Below, piece by piece: positions 12,475 to 22,482 of a DNA stretch of 64,000 bases. Made by a program: the position numbers and the translations under genes. The notes beneath the pieces are model-generated. The model saw nothing but the letters and a program-made list of their open reading frames with translations. It did no database searches and was not told the DNA's origin. Within the stretch, counting starts at the first letter, position 1; each line of letters starts with the position of its first letter. The stretch is from Channa striata (taxonomy: Eukaryota; Chordata; Actinopteri; Anabantiformes; Channidae), in NCBI GenBank assembly GCA_033026295.1, contig CM065170.1, positions 33,600,963 through 33,664,962 on the forward strand, written 5' to 3'.

Positions 12475-15199
12475 CTAATAGACACACAGGTCGGGAAACT
12501 TCATCTCGTAGAGTGGTGTTGAGCGGGGCGGAGAGTGTCCGGACGGTGTCGGAGGGGAACGAATGATGGAATTAAACACCTGATCCAGTTTGGACTGAAG
12601 CAAAGTCGCCTGGCGACACAAAACATTGTTTTCATCATTGTCCGAAAACGTCAGAGTCGAACAGCACAGACAAAAATCACACTGCCAGACTCACCCGGGC
12701 TCCACAGTGAGCAGCAATTTCCTCGAAAGGAGCCGTCTGAAACCTCTCCACCACCTCCATCCTCCTCCTCCGCTCCTCCTCCTCCACGTTCCCTCTGTCC
12801 TCTGAATGACACAGAGCATTTTTCAAAACAATCACACTTTCAATCACACCACACAGGAGGAAATCGTAGTCTGAAGTGCGTCTCTTACCAATGGCGTTCT
12901 TCAGCGTCTCGAAGGTGATCTGCTCCGTCTGAGGCTCCTGCAGGTAACAAAGAGTCGCGGCCGTCAGGCAGAGACAGACACGGACAGGGCGAGACAGACA
13001 CGGACAGGGCGAGACAGACACGGACAGGGCGAGACAGACACGGACAGGGCGAGACAGGACACACAGCTGTTACCTGTTGGGTTTCAGGGCAGAACTGAGG
13101 GTCCATGTCGATCTGCAGAGACACGACATCCCCGATACTCTTCCTCTTAGACAGGCGATCTTCGTCTGCAGCGCACACAGAAAGGCGGAGGCCATCTCAA
13201 TGCTGCAACCGGCCGTGTGCTTTGAATCACTGACTGTGGGGGCGTGTGTGTACCTGACAGCTGAGGTGTGTATGGTGTGTTGAAGCGGTCAGCGTGTGTG
13301 CCGTAGCTACTTCCTGTCAGAGCCTCGCAGATCTTGGATTGGACAAACACGAGGGCTTCGTCCACCTTCAGTTCACCGTCCGGCAGTCTGACACACACAC
13401 ACACAGTAAAAGTGCAAACGCGTCATTAAACGCAGGCGAACAGGAAAGACCAACTCTGTGTCCACTGTCTCTGTCTGTCTACCTGGGTTTGTCACAGAAG
13501 ACGGCAACAGGCAGAAGGTGTGGAGCCTCCTTCTGACGACGCTCTATGACCTGCGGGAACACACACAACGGCTAGAAAAGAGGTGGAGCGCACACACCTC
13601 CACACTAAATTACTCTGCTTGACCCAGCAGCTGTGAGGAGCGAGGATTGAAAACACGCCCCGTTATTGGACATCACTTTGTGACTGGAAGGTGCAGGTGA
13701 GAGCAACGGAAGTTTCTTCACCTGCGCGACGTGCTGGTGCAGAGGCGGAGGCGTGCCGAGCTGGGACAGCAGGTTGAGGAAAGCAGCGCAGACGGCGTGA
13801 ACGCCACAGCGGTTGAGCGCGGACAGACACTCCTGAGCGGACAACGCCAGCTCCTGAGCAGGAGGACAATCATGAACACGGCACTGTGAGCGTGTCACTC
13901 TGTCCACACGCCGTTTCACTTACACGTGGGAGGCCATCAGAAGTCCGCCGGAACTTTCAAATCACTCTAACTACACGTGCCCACCTGCAGAGCGAGGACC
14001 AGCCGAATCAGGTCCACCACCATCTCCTCGTTGGCCAGTTCCACGCTCAGCACAGCCAGGAGGCTGAAGAGAGCCTGGTAGTGGCTCCGCCCACTGCTCT
14101 CCTCCTTGCAGGCCAGGTAGACGTGTCTGTAGAGACGCTGAGCATGCTGCACACAAACCACCGCAGGTAAGTTTACAACTCAAACTCTATGACACTTCTG
14201 TAGGTTTGTGAACGCAACAGGACACGTCCAATGTGTGAACAGCGGATGACGCGTGTGCGGCCTTCTCACCTTTCTCATGAACAGGTTGTCCTGTCGAGAG
14301 GATCTGTCCTCCTTTAGTTCCAAAAGAGAGACGTCAAACGACAAACTGCAGACACACACACACAGAAAGACAGTTGCTGAAGACAAAAGTATCTTTACAA
14401 TAAAACCTGCGTCCGGGCCGTTTTTAACGAGGTGTGACCTGGCAGCGGAAAGCTTGCTGGCGTTGTGGCGTCTGTCGATGAGGGAGGTGAGGATGGAGAG
14501 AACCAGCAGACGGATCTCTGGATCCTCCATCAGAGTGTAAGACAGCAGAGGCTCCAAGAAAGACGAGGGCAAAGCCGTCAACAGATTAGTGCTTTCGTAA
14601 CGCTCAGACACCTGAGGCAGGGAGAGAGACTCTTCAGCATCTGCTCAGTCTTTAGACAGAGCCGCTTCGACTGTGTCGAAGCTCACAGTGGGGTTCACGA
14701 AGAACACAAAAAGTCACCTGGAGGAGAGACTTGAGCAACATCACCTGGATCATCCTGCTGCCTTCAAACCTGAGGTGACAAACACGTGACTTGACCTTCA
14801 AACATGTGTTATCTTATTTGAAACATTTAAAAGCCGGTGTGAGCGGTACCCTGCGTTGGGCGACCCCAGAGCGGGGTAGATACCGGGGACAGGGATCTTC
14901 CCCATAATGAACATCATGACCTCTGACCTCTGGTAGACAGGAAGCGTGTTGGCAAAGGATCCTGGACACAGTAAACGGCAGGTTAAATGACGCGACATCC
15001 TACAAACTGCGTCGCGCTAACAACAACAAAACCGCTCAGTGCCTACCGATGGTTTTGATGACGGCGTCCTGCAGCGTTTTCTCCTCAGTCGAGCTGGTTT
15101 TGCATTTCCCCGCATTGTCATAGAAACCAGTGAGCTCATAGTCAACACTCTGCCTGAGCTGTCGCAGTAAAGTGTTGAACACCTCCAGCACCGTCGGAC

Positions 15200-15244
<45 letters not shown>

Positions 15245-18094
15245 ATTATTCACGTGTCAGCTGCAGTATTACACTGGAATCCCAGTGGATATACACAGAA
15301 GGTGTGAGTCCATCATCTGTACGTCTGACCTATGGATCCAGTAGCTTCTATCACCGCAGCCTCCGACAGAACTTCTACGATACCGGCTCTGACTGAAGCC
15401 GGACTCCTGCTGTTTGCATCCAGGTGGCCCAACAGCTGCTGGATCACCAGGTGGGAATGCTGGGACTGACAAGTTCATTTACACCGAGTCACATTCAGCT
15501 TTTTAAATTCACGGCAGAAGTTAGTTCAAGAGCATTTAAGTAAAACTAAACAGCTCAACTACTTTCTCACAGTTTCGACTGATTCTTTTAAACTCGGCTG
15601 TAGAAACAGAGTAATCACTGACCTGGATGGAGAACATGATGATCTGAAAACACTGAACAGCAAAGCGTCGTCCTTCCCAAAGACTGTGACTGTCCAGGTG
15701 CCTGCAATCGTGACGTGGACAACTGATCCGTCAGCTGACAACTGCCCCTCAGCTACGACTGCTGCTGCACCACAAAGTGTGTGTACTTACATAAGAACGG
15801 GTCTGATCGCGTTGTTAATGTGTCCGTAAGCAGCTCGGCCCAACAGCTCCCGGAAACACACCTCCGTCTGCTCTGCTGGAGACGCACTTCACACACACAC
15901 ACACTCTGTATCATTTAGCATGTCCAATCATATATTCTGAAATTGTCCTTCCAGTTCCACATCCCTCACCCGCAAAGAAACACTCAACTTTATCCAGTTA
16001 CAACCAGTCTGTCTAAAAAGGGTCAAGCTTTTAAAACTCCAACATGCTAAATGTGAATTAAAGAATGCAAAAATATCGTCATGGCAGTAAAATCCCCAAA
16101 TGTCCGGGAGAGGATGAGTCCTAAAGGTGCTCGCTCGAAGCTCGGTAAATAGTTGGGTGGGTAAAAACTGCCTCAGTGTTGTAGGTACAAAGTAATTTTA
16201 ATTTTACAAACGGAAAATGCTTCTTCAATCACTAATTCATTTAAAAGCCAACAAACCTGTCACAACATCTCTGTAAAAAGTGTTAGGACATGAAATGGCA
16301 GGTGTGTGTTCACCTGTCGGTGTGAGTGTGTTTCTCCAGGTTGACCAGCAGAGCAGGAATGATCTGCTCCATGTGACGCGGCTCCCAAATGTTCACCAGC
16401 AGCTCGTTGTCCACCGTCTTCCTGACCACGCCCTGCAGACCACGGATGCCCGACACTCGGATCCTGAACGCGCAAACACACGGCAGCAGAGTTGTGAGTA
16501 ACTCCTGTGATCCCTTAGTGGACTGTTCTGCAACTGTTCTAAAATTTAAGCGTGAAAGGCGACATAAAAGCTGGACAGAGAAAGTCTGCCTGACTTGTTT
16601 TGGATGTCGGGGTCTTCATGCTCCGAGTGGCACATCTCGCTGAAGCGGGACACGAAGAAGTCGTAGCTGCGATGATATGATGGCGTGTCCTCCTCAATGT
16701 TGGCAAACTTCACAAACTACACACACAAAACGTGCAGACGGAGAATTAACTGGATAGATACAAGTCCAGCACTAAATAAAGTTTGAAAAAAAAAAACACA
16801 TCTCATCCTAATATTTGAGCTCATAGGACATAAAACAGGGACAGACCAAAGTTTAACTATAGAGGCCGATAAAGGTTTCGTCTGGATGCTCCTTGAGCGG
16901 AGCCCCGTCTTTAACACAGTTGCCTCTAATGTTTCTGGAGCGTGTCTTTCTTGAGAAGTGCAGGACGCTCAGCTCTACGGGGACGTGTCTCCTGAGGACA
17001 CCGGACTGACTGATGCTCTGTTCACGGGGATTTTGGCAACGGCGGCCGTGTTTCACAGAACCGGGACAGAGCGAAGATTAAGAAAACTAATCATCTGCAG
17101 GGAACGTGAATCCAACTCAGATTAGAGTGAATAATCCCTGTGTATGTGTGTGTTCAAACATACAGGAAGTCATTATAAAAATAAATGTTTTGTCTGTTCT
17201 GCACCTTAAACCATCATCTACACTCACTATTATTAGTGTTAGTGTACCAACAAAATCTGCATTTCTATGAACAATATGATGAAACTGCTTAAAATACATT
17301 AAGTCCATAAAATCTGGAGCTGAATGAAATAATTAAATTCTACATAAATTGATGTTGCTATTATCTTCTCACGATGGTTGATAGTGTTTCGTTATTAGCA
17401 GTAAAGGAAAGCTAAGGAAGCGGGTGTGTGACGCAGTCACGCTTCGTGTGTTTTAACCTACAACTGTTTCAGTCAGAGTTAAAACAGTCAGTTACGTCTC
17501 AGCAGCTTCTACGTGCCGAAGATAGTGAAAGAATGTTATAATCTAAAGACCAATTCTGACTGTACAGGTAACGTGACCTCACAGGAAACAACCCTGCTGA
17601 TGAAAAAAGTCTAACACTGAACTTGTGGTTGAATTATGGCTGATGCTGATACAAACGTGGAGCCTAACATAAAACCCTTCGCCTAGTTGACTGTTGAACT
17701 TCACCAGCATTCTGGGCACAAATCACGCAACCAAACGTTCCATTGCACAGACGCGTTCCCTCTGCGTCACGCTTCACGTGGGCCTGCGCGTTACGTCACG
17801 TACAGAGTTGGTGGCCAGGATGTGCAGGTGGGCTTTGTCGGCCTCCAGCAGCAGACGCAGCGTGCTGAGGAAACTCTCCACCAGCAGGTTGATGCTCTGA
17901 CAGTGACAGGCCAGCAGCAGCTGCTCCATCGCCTCCATCACTATGCAAACGTACCTGAAAGTACAACACAGTGTAGAACCGTCCTAAATCACAGTGTCAG
18001 GCACGAGGCTCGTGCAAAACGGGATTGTGTGACATCACTAATGTCCGTCCACCACAAGCTGAGAAACACTGATGTTCAGCTGCCTGCTGAACGT

Positions 18095-18133
<39 letters not shown>

Positions 18134-18266
18134 ACCCGTAGCGGTGGCGGTTCAGCTCTCTGGTCAGACGCTCCGACAGGTACGCGGCGATGCGGTCGAG
18201 TTTCTCCGGAGCCGACAGAGCAAAGAACGTCAGCTTCTCCATGTTGGCTTTCACCAGCCCGTCCTG

Positions 18267-18306
<40 letters not shown>

Positions 18307-19914
18307 GAGGGTTAAAGACCAGGAGAACCAAACTTTTACTTGGACTCACAGAAACTCTGTGGTTCCGTTGGGTTTGTCCTTCTCCTCGCTCCACGTCTGT
18401 TTGATTGTTACCACGTTCTTCTAAGCAGTGGATCTGTATTCACCTCTGGGTCCTCCGGGAAGATGTTGTCAACCAGACGCTTGTAGCGAGGACGTAACGC
18501 CCAGCAACAGCCACACAGACCTGACCAGAAAGACAGAGGGTTGACATTTCAGAGCGGGACTCTGAGGAGCCCTGACCTTTGTGAATCTGTACCACACACA
18601 TCCTGTCACTCTCTGCTCTGCAGTTACTGTGTTCATTTGTATTTTGATGCAGGGTTCGGTTTTTTCTTTGGGTTTCATGTCGTCATTAGGCTCCAAACCC
18701 TCCTCTCTGATAAACCTTATAGTCAGTTCTAGTCCTGCTGGGGACCAACCCCTGATCTACTGAGACACTTTCCTCCTCTCAGCCCACATTTACATGTCAC
18801 CGCTGTAGGACATTAACTCTGTGTCTCCCTCTCAGGTGTCCCCGGCTTTGGAGCTACTGGTCTTACCAACCCGCCCAGTGTTTTCCACTCAGCCCAACCG
18901 GTCAAGGCAGATGTCCGTCCACCCTGAGCCTGGTTCTGCTGCAGGTTTCTTCCGTTAAAGGGAGTTTTTCTCTCCACTGTTGCTGCTCAAGGGGCATTTG
19001 TTGGCTTTTCTCTAAATGACTTTATTATGTAAAGTGTCTTGAGACGACTTTGTTGTAAATAGACGTATAAATAAAGTTGAATTGAATAAAAAATCTGATC
19101 AAATACTTATCAACATGCTAAATTAAAAAGTCTCTTCTATATTACAGCATCACAAAGGCAGTAATCAGATTCTACATCTGGCTTTAGTTTTTCATATCTC
19201 TCTGTTTGGTGTAAAAGGTTTTTGCAGATTAAAGGAGACAAGAGATTCACTGCTGGTCAGCCGCCAAGCCAGAACACACACACACACACACACAATGCAG
19301 CTGCAGCACTAATACTATGTCTTAATCCTGCAGTGGCTTGTTGCGTAATATGTTTATATTGTTTTTCAGGACCTCACTGTTCCCGGGGACGGGTTCAGTC
19401 CCAAACCACAACACTCAACGTGTTTGAGTCCTGCTTGTATTCTGACTCATTAAATATGATACCGTCATTGAAGAGGACGGTGCACCAGAAAGGGAATCAA
19501 ACACATCATGCTAGAATGTTTTCCACAACTCAGGCAAAAATAAATTCCCTGAGTTACAGATAAAGTATAATAAACGCTTGTTTGTTGCCGTTAATGACGT
19601 TCATGTCTGTGCCAGATGTGGCCCACACGTTTCTGAAATGAGGCTTCTGCAGTAATCTTAAAAATCCTACTGTATGAATTATGACTTAATCACCATTATT
19701 ATTATTGAAATCTAAGTTAAAACTTCACTAACAAGTAAATTACCTACTTGTACAGAAATTTCATTGCACTGTGTAACTTATGCACGAATAAAGTCGTGAT
19801 CATTTGTGCATCTTGATCATGACTTTTAGTGCTGCCTAATGCTGACAGGGCATCGCAATATTCAAACTAAAGAAAAACTGTGTAACAAATGTTAAAATAT
19901 GTCTTACCGTACAT
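12475..19914 (-). CDS. efr3b: EFR3 homolog B, plasma-membrane anchor of the PI4KA complex
   Basis: EFR3 proteins recruit PI4KA with TTC7 and FAM126 to the plasma membrane for PI4P synthesis. Twenty-two coding exons join in frame to 796 aa: 19908-19914, 18444-18520, 18136-18263, 17804-17954, 16595-16716, 16314-16463, 15791-15886, 15623-15701, 15330-15465, 15047-15199, 14850-14961, 14718-14769, 14439-14611, 14270-14345, 13985-14146, 13722-13853, 13483-13550, 13254-13387, 13074-13165, 12889-12937, 12695-12801, 12475-12609. The start MYGLCGCCWALRPRYKR carries the palmitoylated Cys cluster (C5, C7, C8); most EFR3 proteins have Gly where Trp9 stands. The protein ends YEMKFPDLCVY, as in human EFR3B. 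Segments such as LSAPEKLDRIAAYLSERL match EFR3B better than EFR3A, and the neighbouring pomc agrees. The initiator exon holds only 7 coding bases; upstream UTR exons are unresolved. Confidence 0.96.
12971..13058. repeat. 20-bp minisatellite inside an efr3b intron
   Basis: Four perfect copies of GAGACAGACACGGACAGGGC plus a partial fifth fill about two thirds of the 136-bp intron between efr3b exons 19 and 20. On the transcribed strand the unit is pyrimidine-rich and sits upstream of the exon 20 acceptor. Confidence 0.95.
15201..15242. repeat. (CA)n microsatellite beside an efr3b acceptor
   Basis: About 20 CA units. On the efr3b strand this is a UG tract ending at the exon 10 acceptor (exon starts at 15199). 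Confidence 0.95.
18092..18130. repeat. (TG)n tract just downstream of efr3b exon 3
   Basis: About 19 TG units on the plus strand, which is AC in the efr3b transcript. It begins 5 bases after the exon 3 boundary at 18136 and is complementary to the tract at 18269-18302 on the other side of the exon. Confidence 0.95.
18269..18302. repeat. (CA)n tract just upstream of efr3b exon 3
   Basis: About 17 CA units on the plus strand, which is UG in the efr3b transcript, ending 6 bases before exon 3 (18263). It forms an inverted complementary pair with 18092-18130. Confidence 0.95.
18540..19088 (+). mobile_element. 3' end of a dispersed teleost retroelement (non-LTR-like)
   Basis: The segment contains TTTCTTCCGTTAAAGGGAG, GTGTCTTGAGACGACTTTG and a terminal AATAAAGTTGAATTGAAT. 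This is the typical 3' tail of an abundant fish retroelement with an ATTGAA-type end. It lies in efr3b intron 1, antisense to that gene. It has no intact ORF. The family name (L2-like is my guess) needs a repeat-library match. Confidence 0.65.
19274..19294. repeat. (CA)n microsatellite
   Basis: About 10 CA units within efr3b intron 1. Confidence 0.9.
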
Positions 19915-20232
19915 GAAGACGACGCCTTTGACTCACATCCAGTCACCTCAATCACACACACTCACAGGCAGTAAAACACATTTAATCCTTCTCACACACA
20001 CGACAAACCCGCCTCCTTTCATTCATCGTCAGTTAAAAACCTCATACGTCAGCGTCCAGTCATTATATCTCAGTGGATGAAAATGTTTTTACTGTATTCA
20101 CATCACAACTATTTGTCATAGCAGGAAATAGAAAAAAATACATTTTGCAGATGTAATACTTCACAATGAGCACAGTTTTCTGTTAAAACACGAGATCAAC
20201 ATATTTTAATGGACCAGCCTTTATGTTCTCAG

Positions 20233-20233
<1 letters not shown>

Positions 20234-20291
<58 letters not shown>
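20234..20291. repeat. (TG)n microsatellite, longest in the window
   Basis: About 29 uninterrupted TG units upstream of the efr3b start codon. Confidence 0.97.
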
Positions 20292-20293
<2 letters not shown>

Positions 20294-20776
20294 GGTGATC
20301 TGGGCCATGTGCAGCAGCTCAACGCTCGATAATCTGCTCTGGATTTATTTTATCAGAAACACAAAAAATATGAGAACTCTGCAGAGCTGCAGCTGGTTGG
20401 AACTCTGTGCAGTAGTTTAATATTACTACATGAACTGTACTAGAATTAAAACTACAGTAAAAACTATTGTCCTCCGTAGCAGTTTATGTTTATTTACAGT
20501 ATAAACAGTGTAAGTTTGATCAAATGTACTGATATAATTAGGAAATAAGATCATTAAAATGCTTTTGCACGAAATACTTTGAAAAACTTATTTGAATATT
20601 TCACTGGATTTTTTCAATTTTGTCTAAACTTTACAGTTAAAGTAATTCAAACAATAGTACTGCATGTATTTGTGTAAGTGTCTGAGGCTCCATTATGAAG
20701 CACATGGTAACTTTACATACACGGTGCATCACAGTGGTGCAGGTGCAACACTGTGGGAAGCAGCAGTATCTGTTAC

Positions 20777-21016
20777 CTCCAGCCGTCTGATGGTCCAGCA
20801 CAGAGCAGCAGTCCTGCAGCAGCCGCAGAGGCGCCTGGAGTACGGTCGGCGTGGCGACAGTCCGGGGCAGGGACACCCCCCTGGGCAGACTGGGCATTGT
20901 GAGGCCTCTGGGCAGAGAGTTGAGCAGGCCAGACACGGTCACCCCCTGCGGCATGCTGGGAAACCTGGGAAGAGACCCTGGCATGTCCATGTCGGTATCA
21001 AGATGGAGGGGACGCC
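20777..21016 (-). other. Unassigned exon-like block B
   Basis: On the minus strand a good acceptor (TTCCTCTTCCTCAG) precedes a 240-bp open block ending at a GTAACAG donor. The frame read with block A encodes a Pro/Leu/Arg-rich segment with the repeated motif SLPRG/TMPSLPRGVSLPR. It does not match a protein I recognise. Its end is phase 1, the phase that efr3b exon 2 requires, so it might be an alternative upstream efr3b exon. It could equally be an exon of an unknown transcript or chance. Confidence 0.35.
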
Positions 21017-21684
21017 CTGAGGAAGAGGAAGATGAAGTGCAGGTGATGAAGACGACGAGAAGGTGGAGCCAGAGGGAGAGGAGGTGAAATGTGGAAATGA
21101 GAATCTGGGTTGAAGTGAAAATCCTTCCTTTCCCCACATTCCTCCGAGTGTTAACCCCTTCAGTCCAACTCCTGCTCCAGTGTACAGTCGGAGCCTGGGG
21201 GGGGGGCAGAAACAAGCAGAAGAAACAACAAAAAACCCACAAAACACATTGTTCTGTGTCTCCACTATTCACCAAATTCACATCTGAAGTAAGTTTCCAG
21301 CTTTAGTTTTCTCCTGATTGACCCTCTGACTCCTCCACACTGACTCGTTTGTTGTCAAAGTATTAAGACGTTTCAAAGGAGAAGATAATTCTCATTTGTG
21401 AGAAGCTGGAACCAGGAAATTTGGCTGGTTTTGCATGAAAAAAAATCTTTTTAAATAGTAAATTTGTATATTGATAATTTCAGTTCTAATTGGATTAATG
21501 TTAGATGAAATCCTTTCTACAATTTATATGCAAAAGTCCTAATACCTCAAGCCATCAAACAATGTAACGCAGCACTTTCCTTTTGTAAGAGTAACAGGCA
21601 TAAAAGGGCCTAAAACTTCCCCCGCTGATTTCCCACTAAAATGAACAGGCAGTAACACGGCACGGAGCAGGTCCGAGCTCCTAC

Positions 21685-21862
21685 CTGCTGGGCTCCAGCG
21701 TTGTTCTCTTGCAGCTCTTTCCCTCTGTGGGACGGAACAACAGCTGCTTATGTAACATCTGCTGAGCCCGAGCTGGCTGAAAGCTCGGATCTGTGATCGA
21801 TGGTTGCGATCGATGACGGCCTCTGGATTCACAGCCCAAGTTGGAGACATGTTCCCAAACAA
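21685..21862 (-). other. Unassigned exon-like block A
   Basis: A minus-strand open stretch from an ATG at 21862 to a GTAGGAGC donor after 21685. It joins block B in frame (phase 1), giving a 139-residue leader if spliced on to efr3b exon 2. It has no recognised domain. A second frame starting further upstream is also open but hits a stop when joined to block B. Confidence 0.3.
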
Positions 21863-22167
21863 CCTCTACAGCTGCCAATTTCAATTTGAGGGTCATTGCG
21901 TTGTTTTTATCGTGGAAGTGAACGAGAACATGGGACTGATCCAACGTAACTTTTGTTTTTTCAGTATTTAATGACTAAATAACATTTAAGGAGTAAAAAC
22001 ATCATGATGTCATTTGCTATTAGACATTCATGCACCTTTCCATGATCAGCCGCCATCCACAGGAGGGGCTGCAGTGAAGCGGAGGCTCCATCTGGTGTTT
22101 GATGCTGGTTACTACAATAATGACACTCAATTCATTTCACCCACTTTTGCTCGTGAATCAAATCAAA

Positions 22168-22173
22168 TTTATT
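22168..22173 (-). terminator. iqcb1: Possible iqcb1 polyadenylation signal
   Basis: AATAAA on the minus strand about 310 bases past the iqcb1 stop codon. It is the nearest canonical signal I see, and its local context resembles a repeat remnant. Confidence 0.35.
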
Positions 22174-22482
22174 TCAGATCCCAAAATCTAAACCCCCTCA
22201 GTGGAAAGTGACTCTAGTTACACATGAATATAAAAACGTTTTAGTTGATAGCAGCCAGAGTTAGCAAGAATATCATTATCATGACCTGAACTTATCAACA
22301 GGCTTCAATTTACCAGCAGGAATGTGATGTAATTGGCAACAAGAAGCCCCGAACTCTTTATAGTTTTTGGCTAGTTTAAGAGCTGAGAGCTGCTTTTATG
22401 ACTCTGAACAAAACCAACAAATCTCCCCCTTTTTGTGACTGAATCCCAGCTCAACTAATGTGGCACCAGTTCCGTCTCCAAG

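Larger units (their letters stand above)
19915..22482. other. efr3b 5' region and efr3b-iqcb1 intergenic gap
   Basis: This 2.6-kb stretch lies between the efr3b start codon and the iqcb1 stop codon. It should contain efr3b 5' UTR exons and promoter, but I cannot place either with confidence. It holds a long TG tract and two exon-like minus-strand blocks, listed separately. Relative to human it spans a synteny break. Confidence 0.6.

Noticed and set aside
12971..13058. CRISPR-like array
   Set aside because: Units are head to tail without unique spacers, in a vertebrate intron; it is a minisatellite.
20851..21087. Plus-strand frame overlapping orphan block B
   Set aside because: It lacks good splice signals and shows no homology; the minus-strand reading has an acceptor, a donor and a compatible phase.
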